The position numbers and the translations under genes are program-made. The notes below the pieces were generated by a model. That model saw nothing but the letters and a program-made list of their open reading frames with translations. It searched no databases and was not told where the DNA came from. Below are positions 1 through 5,381 of a DNA stretch of 6,513 bases, piece by piece (the first letter of the stretch is position 1; each line of letters starts with the position of its first letter). This stretch comes from Anaerolineaceae bacterium (GTDB lineage Bacteria; Chloroflexota; Anaerolineae; Anaerolineales; Villigracilaceae), in NCBI GenBank assembly GCA_009885445.1, contig VFKQ01000179.1:1-6513 (forward strand), in the 5' to 3' direction.

Positions 1-45
1 CGCGTCTTCACCTGGATCGGCCTGGTCACAGCTCCCACGCCGTAA
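1..45 (+). CDS. possible C-terminal end of a gene cut by the left edge
   Basis: Frame 1 is open from the window edge and reads RVFTWIGLVTAPTP before a TAA at 43-45. A hairpin terminator begins 11 bases later, which is what the end of a plus-strand gene would look like. Fourteen residues are too few to assign a family. The alternative is that these bases are the end of a non-coding repeat, because positions 2-55 resemble 1171-1224 downstream of the sulfotransferase, where the same frame is broken by a TAG. I cannot decide between the two without the left flank. Confidence 0.3.
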   Translation, partial: RVFTWIGLVTAPTP

Positions 46-55
46 CTCAAAAATC
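2..55 (+). repeat. left copy of a diverged direct repeat flanking the sulfotransferase gene
   Basis: Ungapped alignment with 1171-1224 gives 33 identities in 54 positions. The best block is GATCGG-CTGGT (15-20 and 22-26), and CCAC is also shared at 35-38. Both copies run straight into a hairpin terminator. The copy may extend beyond the left edge. The match is counted by eye, and some of it (the TCAAAA stretch) may only reflect A-rich sequence before terminators. Confidence 0.35.
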
Positions 56-92
56 TAAACCGGAATCGCTTTTGGCTGGCGATTCCGGTTTA
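56..92. terminator. hairpin terminator, possibly bidirectional
   Basis: A perfect 14-bp stem pairs 56-69 (TAAACCGGAATCGC) with 79-92 (GCGATTCCGGTTTA) around a 9-base loop. On the plus strand the T run is only the TTT inside the stem. On the minus strand the stem is followed by GATTTTT (from 49-55), so termination could work in both directions. It separates whatever ends at the left edge from the sulfotransferase gene. Confidence 0.6.
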
Positions 93-127
93 CTATATGC
101 AGACTTAACTCACATTACACAAGATAG

Positions 128-1093
128 ATGTTTCCCGCAGATCACAAAAAACACCAGGACATTGAACGGTCTAAACGAAACCTCATGGATTTCAACAAAC
201 TCCCAAATGCGTTAATTATCGGCGCCGCCAAATCTGGCACAACATCCTTGTATTCCCTTCTAGCTGAGCACAAGGATGTTTTCGTTTCAAAAAAGAAGGA
301 GACCTGGTTTTTTTCGAACGATGATAGTTTCAAGAAGGGCGGGGATTGGTATCAGGAGACCTATTTTGCAGAAGCCGCGGGGCAGGCTGTGCGCATGGAG
401 GCCAGCCCGCCCTATCTTTTATTCAGCGATAAGGTTGCTCCGCGCATTAAAGAGTTCTATCAAGGTCACCCGTTAAAATTCATCGCCATTTTCCGAGACC
501 CAACGGAACGCGCCTATTCAAATTACTGGCACCACGTGCGGCTGGGTCATGAACCGCTTTCATTTCCAGATGCTATTCGGGCAGAGGCGTCACGCCTGGA
601 AAAAGATTGGCAGGCCATCCAGTATCACGGAAAACCGCGCTTCGGTTATTTTCAAGGCGGTCGTTACGCCAGCCAATTAAAGCCATATCTGAACTTGTTT
701 TCGCGGGATCAATTCTTTTTCCTGCTTCAGGAAGACTTGCAAAAGGATTTCGAAAAGCGCATGGCTGAATTATTATCTTTTTTAGAGATTGACAAAACAC
801 AGACGTTAATGCCCGCGCTCAAGAACGAGTCCACTTCTCCGCGCAATAAGGGCATTGCAAATTTATATGCATGGTTGCAAACAGTGGAAGCCGGAAACCG
901 CTCGCTTTCATTCGTCACAAAAAGGCTTCGGAAACTGATCCGCGAACGTTTTACATGGGACACCTTTCGTTACCCGCCAATGGATAATGAAATCGAAAAA
1001 TATTTGCGCTCCCAATATCTTGATGAGGTCAAAGAATTAGAGTTGCTGATTAACCGCGATTTATCTGCGTGGTATTTCAGCAAAGCCAGCTAA
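128..1093 (+). CDS. PAPS-dependent sulfotransferase (Sulfotransfer_1-like)
   Basis: This 321-residue protein should transfer sulfate from PAPS to a hydroxyl or amino group of an acceptor, probably a glycan or other surface polymer; the acceptor cannot be read from sequence. The 5'-phosphosulfate loop is IGAAKSGTTS (residues 31-40). KKETWFF (56-62) matches the position of the catalytic Glu in heparan-sulfate-type enzymes (E58). The 3'-phosphate site is IFRDPTERAYSNYW (121-134) with R123 and S131. GRYASQLKPYL (178-188) is another family motif. Length is normal and no signal peptide is seen. The start is uncertain: ATG 128 has only a weak AAGA upstream, while ATG 185 (M20, ten residues before the loop) has no Shine-Dalgarno sequence. 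Hairpins on both sides make it a single-gene unit. Sampled lines are about 40-50% GC, against about 60% in the MFS gene, which hints at transfer. Confidence 0.93.
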   Translation: MFPADHKKHQDIERSKRNLMDFNKLPNALIIGAAKSGTTSLYSLLAEHKDVFVSKKKETWFFSNDDSFKKGGDWYQETYFAEAAGQAVRMEASPPYLLFSDKVAPRIKEFYQGHPLKFIAIFRDPTERAYSNYWHHVRLGHEPLSFPDAIRAEASRLEKDWQAIQYHGKPRFGYFQGGRYASQLKPYLNLFSRDQFFFLLQEDLQKDFEKRMAELLSFLEIDKTQTLMPALKNESTSPRNKGIANLYAWLQTVEAGNRSLSFVTKRLRKLIRERFTWDTFRYPPMDNEIEKYLRSQYLDEVKELELLINRDLSAWYFSKAS

Positions 1094-1217
1094 AGTTGCC
1101 ACACCGAAAACTTCCAAAGGGCAGATATGCACGGGCAGGGCTAACCCGCTTAGGCCGCGATTCGAGGCGCGAGCCTTCCGCTAGATCGGACTGGTAGCGC
1201 TGTCCACAAAATCCTTC
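1094..1217. other. GC-rich intergenic stretch with a hairpin; no gene recognised
   Basis: No convincing gene lies here. Positions 1152-1159 (AGGCCGCG) can pair with 1168-1176 (CGCG, bulged A, GCCT) around the loop ATTCGAGG. One plus frame is open from the sulfotransferase end to a TAG at 1182-1184 and includes GRANPLRPRFEARAFR, but it has no start codon context and is probably not translated. The right part (1171-1207) resembles the start of the window. It could be a degraded gene end, a dispersed repeat or a small RNA that uses the terminator at 1218. Confidence 0.4.
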
Positions 1218-1224
1218 AAAACTC
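1171..1224 (+). repeat. right copy of the diverged direct repeat
   Basis: This is the partner of 2-55 (33 of 54 identical, no gaps). In the frame matching the left copy it reads ARAFR, stop, IGLVALS, against RVFTWIGLVTA on the left; TGG in the left copy aligns with TAG here. That fits a decayed copy of a coding 3' end, but also a non-coding repeat. Confidence 0.35.
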
Positions 1225-1249
1225 CTGCTTAGTGCGGGAGTTTTCTTTT
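1218..1249 (+). terminator. intrinsic terminator
   Basis: AAAACTCCTGC (1218-1228) pairs with GCGGGAGTTTT (1234-1244) through 11 bp including one G-T pair, with a TTAGT loop, followed by CTTTT. The T tract is on the plus strand, so it ends transcription coming from the sulfotransferase side and isolates the next operon's promoter, whose -35 box begins only six bases later. Confidence 0.75.
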
Positions 1250-1254
1250 GCCCC

Positions 1255-1282
1255 TTGACAAATCCCGAAGACTGCATAAAAT
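1255..1282 (+). promoter_or_regulatory. sigma70-type promoter of the regulator-MFS operon
   Basis: A consensus -35 box TTGACA (1255-1260) is followed after 16 bp by the -10 box TAAAAT (1277-1282), one base from consensus. A start near 1289 would give a leader of about 50 nt before ATG 1340. It lies directly behind the terminator at 1218-1249. Confidence 0.65.
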
Positions 1283-1308
1283 CATGCAAATTATGCAATT
1301 TTATGAAT
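1273..1308. promoter_or_regulatory. candidate operator overlapping the -10 box
   Basis: Several symmetric and repeated elements overlap here. TGCATAA (1273-1279) is inverted as TTATGCA (1291-1297), and CATAAAAT (1275-1282) is inverted as ATTTTATG (1298-1305). Three direct units start at 1284 (ATGCAAATT), 1293 (ATGCAATTT) and 1303 (ATGAATAAT), about one helical turn apart. A site over the -10 box and start point suits repression by the ArsR-type protein encoded just downstream. The exact half-sites are not resolved and AT-richness inflates such matches. Confidence 0.45.
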
Positions 1309-1339
1309 AATTCAAATAATCACATTCAGCGAGTAACCT

Positions 1340-2440
1340 ATGACGCCTTTTGCCCTCAACCTTGAAAAGACAACCACGACGGTCGCCGTCAATTTGGAAC
1401 CGGCGCGCAACGTGATTGCCAGCATGGTCATGCTGACCAAAGACGAAGACGTGCCCGGCATCTCAAATTGGATCGCCGAGACGCGCGACAAAATGACCAA
1501 AAAGCAGAAATTTCAGCACAAGCTGGTCACTGTTGGTTTCTATTATATTTTGGCCGTGGACCAAAGCTGGAACACCTTCGACGGCTTCCTCTCGCAGTTG
1601 GCCCAAACCGACGCGCTGATTCTGCAAAACAAACTGCGCGACGCCTACGTTGAAATGTGCTTCAAAAAAAATGGCGACAAGTCTCCCGCGAGCACAATGC
1701 CCTGGGAAGAAGCCATCGCCAGCGCAGATAATTACATCAAGTTCCTGCTCGAAGGATTCGGTGTTGAGCACGTGGATGAAGAACTTGAGCGCAAAGCCTG
1801 GGAATATGTAATTGACCCGCCAGCCATGAAAGCCATGATTCTCGAGCACCTTACCTGGGCCTGGGAAACATTTTTCAAAAAAGAATGGGAGCGCGTGGAA
1901 GGCATGCTAAAAGAATCTGTGCGCGCCTTTCAACAAAACGACTTTACAAAAATGGACCGTCTCGAAGCCGCGCGATTCGTCACGGGTCACGATCTGACTG
2001 AAGAAGGTTGGCGGCCTGCCCTCGAAAATGCCGAGCAATTAATTTTTATCCCCAACGCGCACATCGGCCCTTACATCAGCCGCTTGCCCGACACAAAATC
2101 ACTCGTCGTCGTCTTCGGCGCGCGCACGCCCGAAAACGCCACCGTGCGCATCCCAGACCTCGACCGCGCAGACATCGTCACGCGCCTGAGCGCCCTCGCC
2201 GACGACACGCGTCTGCAAATTCTGCAAATGATTCAGGTCAACGGAGAAATGCGCGCGCAGGAAATAATGGATGCGTTCAGCCTGAGTCAACCCAGCGTCT
2301 CGCGTTACCTGGGCCAACTCTCCGCCACCGGTTACTTGCAAGAGCGGCGCGTCAACGGCGCCAAGGTCTACGCGCTCAATCGCGAACGCATCAGCAAAAC
2401 CCTCAGCTCCGTGCGCGCTTTTTTACTCGGCTCGAACTAA
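1340..2440 (+). CDS. ArsR-type winged-helix regulator with a long N-terminal domain
   Basis: The 366-residue protein is a DNA-binding regulator, first gene of a three-gene operon and probably its autoregulator. The ArsR-like winged helix occupies about residues 275-350: LSALADDTRLQILQMI (283-298), the recognition helix region LSQPSVSRYLGQL (315-327) and a wing around GYLQERRVNGAKVYAL (331-346). Classical ArsR/SmtB proteins are about 100 residues, so some 270 N-terminal residues are extra. They are charged and rich in W/F (for example WAWETFFKKEWERVEG, 173-188) and are likely a ligand-sensing or dimerisation domain, similar in layout to DUF5937-type regulators (family call from memory). The Cys-rich ELCVCDL metal site is absent: the equivalent stretch is EMRAQEIMDAF and the only Cys is C107. 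Metal sensing by the usual route is therefore unlikely. The start ATG 1340 has only a weak GAG (1331-1333) as Shine-Dalgarno. Confidence 0.88.
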   Translation: MTPFALNLEKTTTTVAVNLEPARNVIASMVMLTKDEDVPGISNWIAETRDKMTKKQKFQHKLVTVGFYYILAVDQSWNTFDGFLSQLAQTDALILQNKLRDAYVEMCFKKNGDKSPASTMPWEEAIASADNYIKFLLEGFGVEHVDEELERKAWEYVIDPPAMKAMILEHLTWAWETFFKKEWERVEGMLKESVRAFQQNDFTKMDRLEAARFVTGHDLTEEGWRPALENAEQLIFIPNAHIGPYISRLPDTKSLVVVFGARTPENATVRIPDLDRADIVTRLSALADDTRLQILQMIQVNGEMRAQEIMDAFSLSQPSVSRYLGQLSATGYLQERRVNGAKVYALNRERISKTLSSVRAFLLGSN

Positions 2441-2460
2441 CCACAAGATTGGAGACACCC

Positions 2461-2697
2461 ATGAACAATTCAAATCCTTTATATCAAGAGACAATGGCCC
2501 AGCGCCACGCCGAGGACTTGCTCCGCGAGGCCGCCTCGCCCTTTTCAGAATTTGACGCGCCCGAACCGCGCCCGGAATGGTTTGCCCACCAACTCACCCA
2601 CCTCGCTGACTGGATGATTCGCACTGGCGAACACCTGCATCAGCGTTACGACCACGATGAAATGCACACTGGTCACGCGCATATAGCGGCACACTAA
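2461..2697 (+). CDS. small protein with a His-rich C-terminus, function unknown
   Basis: This 78-residue protein is not recognised. It starts at an ATG six bases after GGAG (2451-2454), 20 nt behind the regulator, and its stop lies 12 nt before the MFS gene, so it is the middle gene of a tight operon. Residues 1-30 are polar and probably helical; 31-40 hold acidic and Pro residues (DAPEPRPEW); 41-60 could form an amphipathic helix with His at 43, 47, 58 and 60. The last 21 residues carry seven His (58, 60, 65, 69, 72, 74, 78) plus Asp and Glu, which could bind a metal ion. There is no Cys, no signal peptide and no transmembrane segment. Metal binding and any role as a partner of the MFS pump or the regulator are inference. 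An overlapping longer frame starting inside the regulator gene is not used. Confidence 0.8.
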   Translation: MNNSNPLYQETMAQRHAEDLLREAASPFSEFDAPEPRPEWFAHQLTHLADWMIRTGEHLHQRYDHDEMHTGHAHIAAH

Positions 2698-2709
2698 TCA
2701 GGAGCACCC

Positions 2710-3978
2710 ATGCAAAAATACTTTAGCGGAAGACTCGCAAACTTAAGAACCACCTTCTACAGTTTCCCGCGCACCTTCCGCATCATTCTCGGCACCATCT
2801 TCATTGACCGCCTCGGCGGCTCAATGCTCTATCCGTTCTTCGCGATCTACCTCACTCAGCGCTTCGGCGTCAGCATGATTGAGGTGGGCTGGCTCTTTCT
2901 GATATTCGCTATTTCAGGTCTCGCGGGAAGCTTTCTCGGCGGCGCACTCACCGACCGCTTTGGCCGGCGCAAGATGATCATCTTCAGTCTCCTGGCCTCC
3001 TCGCTGGCCAACATCGGCTTTGGCCTCGTAGACTCTCTTTCCGGTTTCTACATCATCGGCATTGTCTCCGGTCTATTCACCAGCATCGGCGGCCCTGCAC
3101 AGGAAGCTATGGTGGCAGACATTCTGCCTGAAGAACGCCGCGCCGAAGGGTTCAGTGTCATCCGCGTGGTGTTCAACCTCGCAGTAGTGTTCGGCCCAGT
3201 GATTGGCGGATACATGGCCACACGTTCGTTTCTGGTGCTATTTCTTGCGGATGCTGTGATCAGCTCCATTTCTGCGCTCATCGTATATTTAAACATCCCC
3301 GAGACAAAACCCGCTCCAAAAGAACATGAGACGCCCGAGCCATTTGGACAGACCCTGCGCGGTTACGGCATTGTCTTCAGAGACGTGATGTTTCTGCTCT
3401 TCATCGCCGCCAGCTTTCTCTCTACGCTGGTCTATATGAACATGAACGTCACCCTCGGCGTTTTCCTGCTCGAAAGCTACAACATCACCCCAGATCGTTA
3501 TGCTCTGTTGTTGAGCATCAACGCCTTCATGGTGGTGGTCATGCAATTCGGCATCACGCGCCGCATCTCAAAATTCCCGCCCATGCTGACAATGACTCTC
3601 GGCACCGCCTTCTATGCCATCGGCTTCGCCATGTATGGTTTCGTCGGCACCTATTCATTGTTCATCCTGGCCATGGTAGTCATCACCATTGGTGAAATGA
3701 TCGTTAGTCCGGTGGCGCAGGCCCTCGTGGCCAGCTTCGCGCCCGAACACATGCGCGGACGCTACAACGCCATCTTTGGCATGTTGGTTTGGGGCATCCC
3801 CTTCGCCGTCGGCCCGCTCCTCGCCGGCAACATCATGGAAAAACTCGGCCCCAACATGCTATGGTACATCTGCGGCATCATCGGCACACTCTCCACCCTC
3901 GCCTATCTCGCGTTGCACCGCGTGCATCCCGCCACCGATCTCATGCAACAGCCGCAAGAAAACCCCTCCCCCGCTTAG
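2710..3978 (+). CDS. MFS transporter, probable drug/proton antiporter
   Basis: The 422-residue protein is a 12-TM major facilitator, most likely a proton-driven exporter in the inner membrane. Rough segments are: TM1 22-46, TM2 57-78, TM3 88-107, TM4 111-129, TM5 150-170, TM6 173-194, a charged central loop 195-222, then six more segments up to about residue 402. Motif A between TM2 and TM3 is GGALTDRFGRRK (77-88). TM5 carries an antiporter-like motif C, VVFGPVIGGYMA (159-170), which points to efflux rather than uptake. PEHMRGRYNAIFG (345-357) is typical of multidrug members such as MdtH-like proteins. ATG 2710 follows AGGAG (2700-2704) by five bases. It is the last gene of the operon with the ArsR-type regulator and the His-rich protein, and a hairpin follows. 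The substrate is unknown. Confidence 0.92.
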   Translation: MQKYFSGRLANLRTTFYSFPRTFRIILGTIFIDRLGGSMLYPFFAIYLTQRFGVSMIEVGWLFLIFAISGLAGSFLGGALTDRFGRRKMIIFSLLASSLANIGFGLVDSLSGFYIIGIVSGLFTSIGGPAQEAMVADILPEERRAEGFSVIRVVFNLAVVFGPVIGGYMATRSFLVLFLADAVISSISALIVYLNIPETKPAPKEHETPEPFGQTLRGYGIVFRDVMFLLFIAASFLSTLVYMNMNVTLGVFLLESYNITPDRYALLLSINAFMVVVMQFGITRRISKFPPMLTMTLGTAFYAIGFAMYGFVGTYSLFILAMVVITIGEMIVSPVAQALVASFAPEHMRGRYNAIFGMLVWGIPFAVGPLLAGNIMEKLGPNMLWYICGIIGTLSTLAYLALHRVHPATDLMQQPQENPSPA

Positions 3979-3994
3979 CATTTCTTCCCCTCAC

Positions 3995-4030
3995 GAATAA
4001 CCCTGTCTCGCCGCAGAGACAGGGTTATTC
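3995..4030. terminator. terminator-like hairpin after the operon
   Basis: A perfect 15-bp stem pairs GAATAACCCTGTCTC (3995-4009) with GAGACAGGGTTATTC (4016-4030) around the loop GCCGCA. It begins 16 bases after the MFS stop. The T tract is short (TTATT, inside the stem), so its strength as a rho-independent terminator is uncertain, although the stem is very stable and symmetric on both strands. Confidence 0.6.
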
Positions 4031-4133
4031 CCATTAATGGGGCAAGCACAACCGGCATAATCCGTCGGGCGAAAATGAATTAGCCTGAGCAACCCCAGCA
4101 AGGTAAAATGGGTATAGAGTTTAGGAGAAAAAC
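4031..4133 (+). promoter_or_regulatory. leader region of the methyltransferase gene
   Basis: This is the only room for a promoter of the methyltransferase gene. It holds a 10-bp perfect palindrome CCATTAATGG (4031-4040) and possible -10 boxes CATAAT (4056-4061) and TAAAAT (4104-4109), none with a good -35 box at the right distance. TAGGAG at 4122-4127 is the ribosome binding site, six bases before ATG 4134. Confidence 0.3.
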
Positions 4134-4907
4134 ATGAGCATTGACATTCGAGCCTACAATCGTGATGCATGGGACCGCGAAGTGCAGGGCGGCACAAACC
4201 CGTGGACGATTCCCGTCAGCCCCGAAAAAATCGCGGCGGCGCGGCGTGGTGAATGGTCTATTGTTTTAACCGAGAACAAACCCGTTCCGCGCGAGTGGTT
4301 TCCCGCGCTGACAGGGATTGATGTGCTGGCCCTCGCCAGCGGCGGCGGACAGCAAGCGCCCATCCTGTCCGCGGCTGGCGCACATGTGACCGTGTTCGAC
4401 AATTCGCCGCGTCAACTGGCGCGCGACCGCGAAGTGGCCGAACGCGAGGGGCTGACGATGAATTTCGTGGAGGGCGACATGCGCGACTTATCGGTGTTTG
4501 TAGACGAGTCGTTCGATTTTATTTTTCACCCCGTTTCAAATTTGTTCATTCACGAAATACGACCGGTGTGGAAGGAAGCCTTTCGCGTGTTGAGGCGCGG
4601 CGGCTCGATGCTGGTTGGAATCATGAATCCGATTTTTTATTTGTTCGATATAGACAAGGCCGAACAAGGTGTGATGGAGGTAATCAACAAACTCCCCTAC
4701 GCAGACTCTGAACACCCCGAAGTGGTGGCGCGCTTCAAAGAAAAAGGCTGGCCGCTGGAGCACAGTCACTCGTTGACCGACCAACTTGGCGGCCAAATGG
4801 AGGCGGGCTTTCATCTCGTCGGGTTGTACGAAGACCGCCACAATCAAGTTGCCACTGGCGATTACACGCCGACGTATATCGCCACCCGCGCCGTCAAGCC
4901 GAAGTAA
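4134..4907 (+). CDS. class I SAM-dependent methyltransferase
   Basis: This 257-residue cytoplasmic enzyme should transfer a methyl group from S-adenosylmethionine to an unidentified, probably small, substrate. The Rossmann core is clear: motif I DVLALASGGGQQ (63-74), the acidic end of strand 2 at VTVFDN (85-90, D89 for the ribose), GDMRDL (114-119, D115 near the adenine), FDFIFHPVSN (127-136) and LRRGGSMLVGI (153-163). The N-terminus, AYNRDAWDREVQGGTNPW (7-24) and PVSPEKIAAARRG (27-39), forms a cap seen in a family of Methyltransf_11-type proteins of unknown substrate. The C-terminal LGGQMEAGFHLVGLYEDRHN (218-237) completes the sheet. Length is normal for the family. The start at 4134 is backed by TAGGAG six bases upstream. 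It stands alone between two intergenic regions, so context does not reveal the substrate. Confidence 0.9.
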   Translation: MSIDIRAYNRDAWDREVQGGTNPWTIPVSPEKIAAARRGEWSIVLTENKPVPREWFPALTGIDVLALASGGGQQAPILSAAGAHVTVFDNSPRQLARDREVAEREGLTMNFVEGDMRDLSVFVDESFDFIFHPVSNLFIHEIRPVWKEAFRVLRRGGSMLVGIMNPIFYLFDIDKAEQGVMEVINKLPYADSEHPEVVARFKEKGWPLEHSHSLTDQLGGQMEAGFHLVGLYEDRHNQVATGDYTPTYIATRAVKPK

Positions 4908-4978
4908 GGGCGCATAGATTTTGGGCGTCAGACCAACACAACTTCAGTTGCGCGAAAGATATAATCATTAAATGCTTA

Positions 4979-5036
4979 GCCCCAGATTTCACTGATTTAC
5001 TCAAAATAATCCGTGATAATCTGTGAAATCTGTGGC
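4979..5036. repeat. imperfect inverted repeat made of AATCYGTG octamers
   Basis: Arms 4979-4997 and 5018-5036 are 19 nt each and pair at 17 positions (mismatches at 4982/5033 and 4993/5022) around a 20-nt loop. The right half is itself a tandem: AATCCGTG at 5008-5015, AATCTGTG at 5018-5025 and again at 5027-5034. From memory, AATCCGTG-type palindromes occur dispersed between genes in many environmental bacterial genomes; this was not checked. It does not encode a protein: a GTG inside it would only extend the next gene artificially. Confidence 0.6.
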
Positions 5037-5041
5037 AAAAA

Positions 5042-5055
5042 AAGATTTAAATCTT
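5042..5055. promoter_or_regulatory. 14-bp perfect palindrome, possible operator
   Basis: AAGATTTAAATCTT is a perfect palindrome 20 bases before the start of the 87-residue gene and six bases after the inverted repeat. Its size and place suit a dimeric regulator, but AT-rich palindromes arise by chance and no cognate regulator is known. Confidence 0.3.
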
Positions 5056-5063
5056 GCCAAACC

Positions 5064-5070
5064 AAAGGAG
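5064..5070 (+). promoter_or_regulatory. ribosome binding site fixing the start of the 87-residue gene
   Basis: AAAGGAG lies five bases before ATG 5076. It decides against the longer GTG start at 5013, whose extra 21 codons come from the inverted repeat and the palindrome. Confidence 0.8.
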
Positions 5071-5075
5071 CTACC

Positions 5076-5339
5076 ATGGACCGTTATATGATCGTTTCGC
5101 CGCACAACGCCGAGGATTGTGACAAAGCCGTCCGCGAAGTGCATGCCGCCGGGTATTTACACCACTTTGAGTGGGGTTGTAAAGACGAAGACCACACCGG
5201 CTACGCCATCCTCGAAGCAGAGGGACACGAGCACGCGAAGCAAATTGTCCCCTGGTGGTTGCGTGACCGCGCGCACGTGTCGCGGTTGGTGAAGTTTGGC
5301 AAGAGCGCGAAGGAACATCCGCACGAGAAGAGTGCGTAA
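5076..5339 (+). CDS. conserved-looking small protein of unknown function
   Basis: The 87-residue protein probably folds as a small alpha/beta unit: a strand MDRYMIVSPH (1-10), a helix NAEDCDKAVREVHAAGY (11-27), a strand FEWGCKDEDHTGYAILEAEG (31-50), a helix HEHAKQIVPWWLRDR (51-65) and a last strand HVSRLVKF (67-74), with a charged His/Lys tail. The order resembles ferredoxin-like dimeric barrels such as DUF3303- or muconolactone-isomerase-type proteins, but I do not recognise the family with certainty. The two Cys (15, 35), several His and HFEWGC (30-35) could form a pocket. It has no signal peptide or membrane segment. It begins at ATG 5076 behind AAAGGAG and ends three bases before a strong terminator, so it is probably monocistronic. 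It converges on the citrate synthase gene. Confidence 0.82.
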   Translation: MDRYMIVSPHNAEDCDKAVREVHAAGYLHHFEWGCKDEDHTGYAILEAEGHEHAKQIVPWWLRDRAHVSRLVKFGKSAKEHPHEKSA

Positions 5340-5341
5340 GC

Positions 5342-5380
5342 AAATGCCCCGACTATGAAAGTCGGGGCATTTTTATTTTC
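5342..5380. terminator. strong intrinsic terminator between convergent genes
   Basis: A perfect 12-bp stem pairs AAATGCCCCGAC (5342-5353) with GTCGGGGCATTT (5361-5372) around TATGAAA, followed on the plus strand by TTTATTTTC. It starts three bases after the stop of the 87-residue gene. On the minus strand, behind citrate synthase, the T run is only the TTT of the stem, so it is weaker in that direction but may serve both genes. Confidence 0.85.
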
Positions 5381-5381
5381 T

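Larger units (their letters stand above)
4908..5075 (+). promoter_or_regulatory. intergenic region with a -10-like box, inverted repeat and palindrome
   Basis: These 168 bases precede the 87-residue gene. TATAAT at 4960-4965 is a perfect -10 hexamer, but no convincing -35 box lies 16-18 bp upstream and there is no extended TG. If used, it would place the inverted repeat (4979-5036) and the palindrome (5042-5055) in the transcribed leader. Confidence 0.3.

Noticed and set aside
1139..1207. Possible tRNA, suggested by GATTCGAGG
   Set aside because: No T stem pairs around that loop, and no acceptor stem or CCA-like end could be drawn.
1094..1224. Integron cassette attC site after the sulfotransferase gene
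   Set aside because: No matching GTTRRRY and RYYYAAC core pair was found at the right spacing.
1077..1298. Minus-strand 73-codon frame over the sulfotransferase end
   Set aside because: It crosses a plus-strand terminator and the operon promoter, has no ribosome binding site and looks like no known protein.
2008..2460. Long frame running through the end of the regulator gene into the His-rich gene
   Set aside because: It is an Arg/His-rich shadow of the high-GC regulator sequence; only the part from ATG 2461 has a ribosome binding site and sensible composition.
5013..5075. GTG start giving a 108-residue version of the small protein
   Set aside because: The extra 21 codons are the inverted repeat and palindrome; AAAGGAG at 5064-5070 points to ATG 5076.
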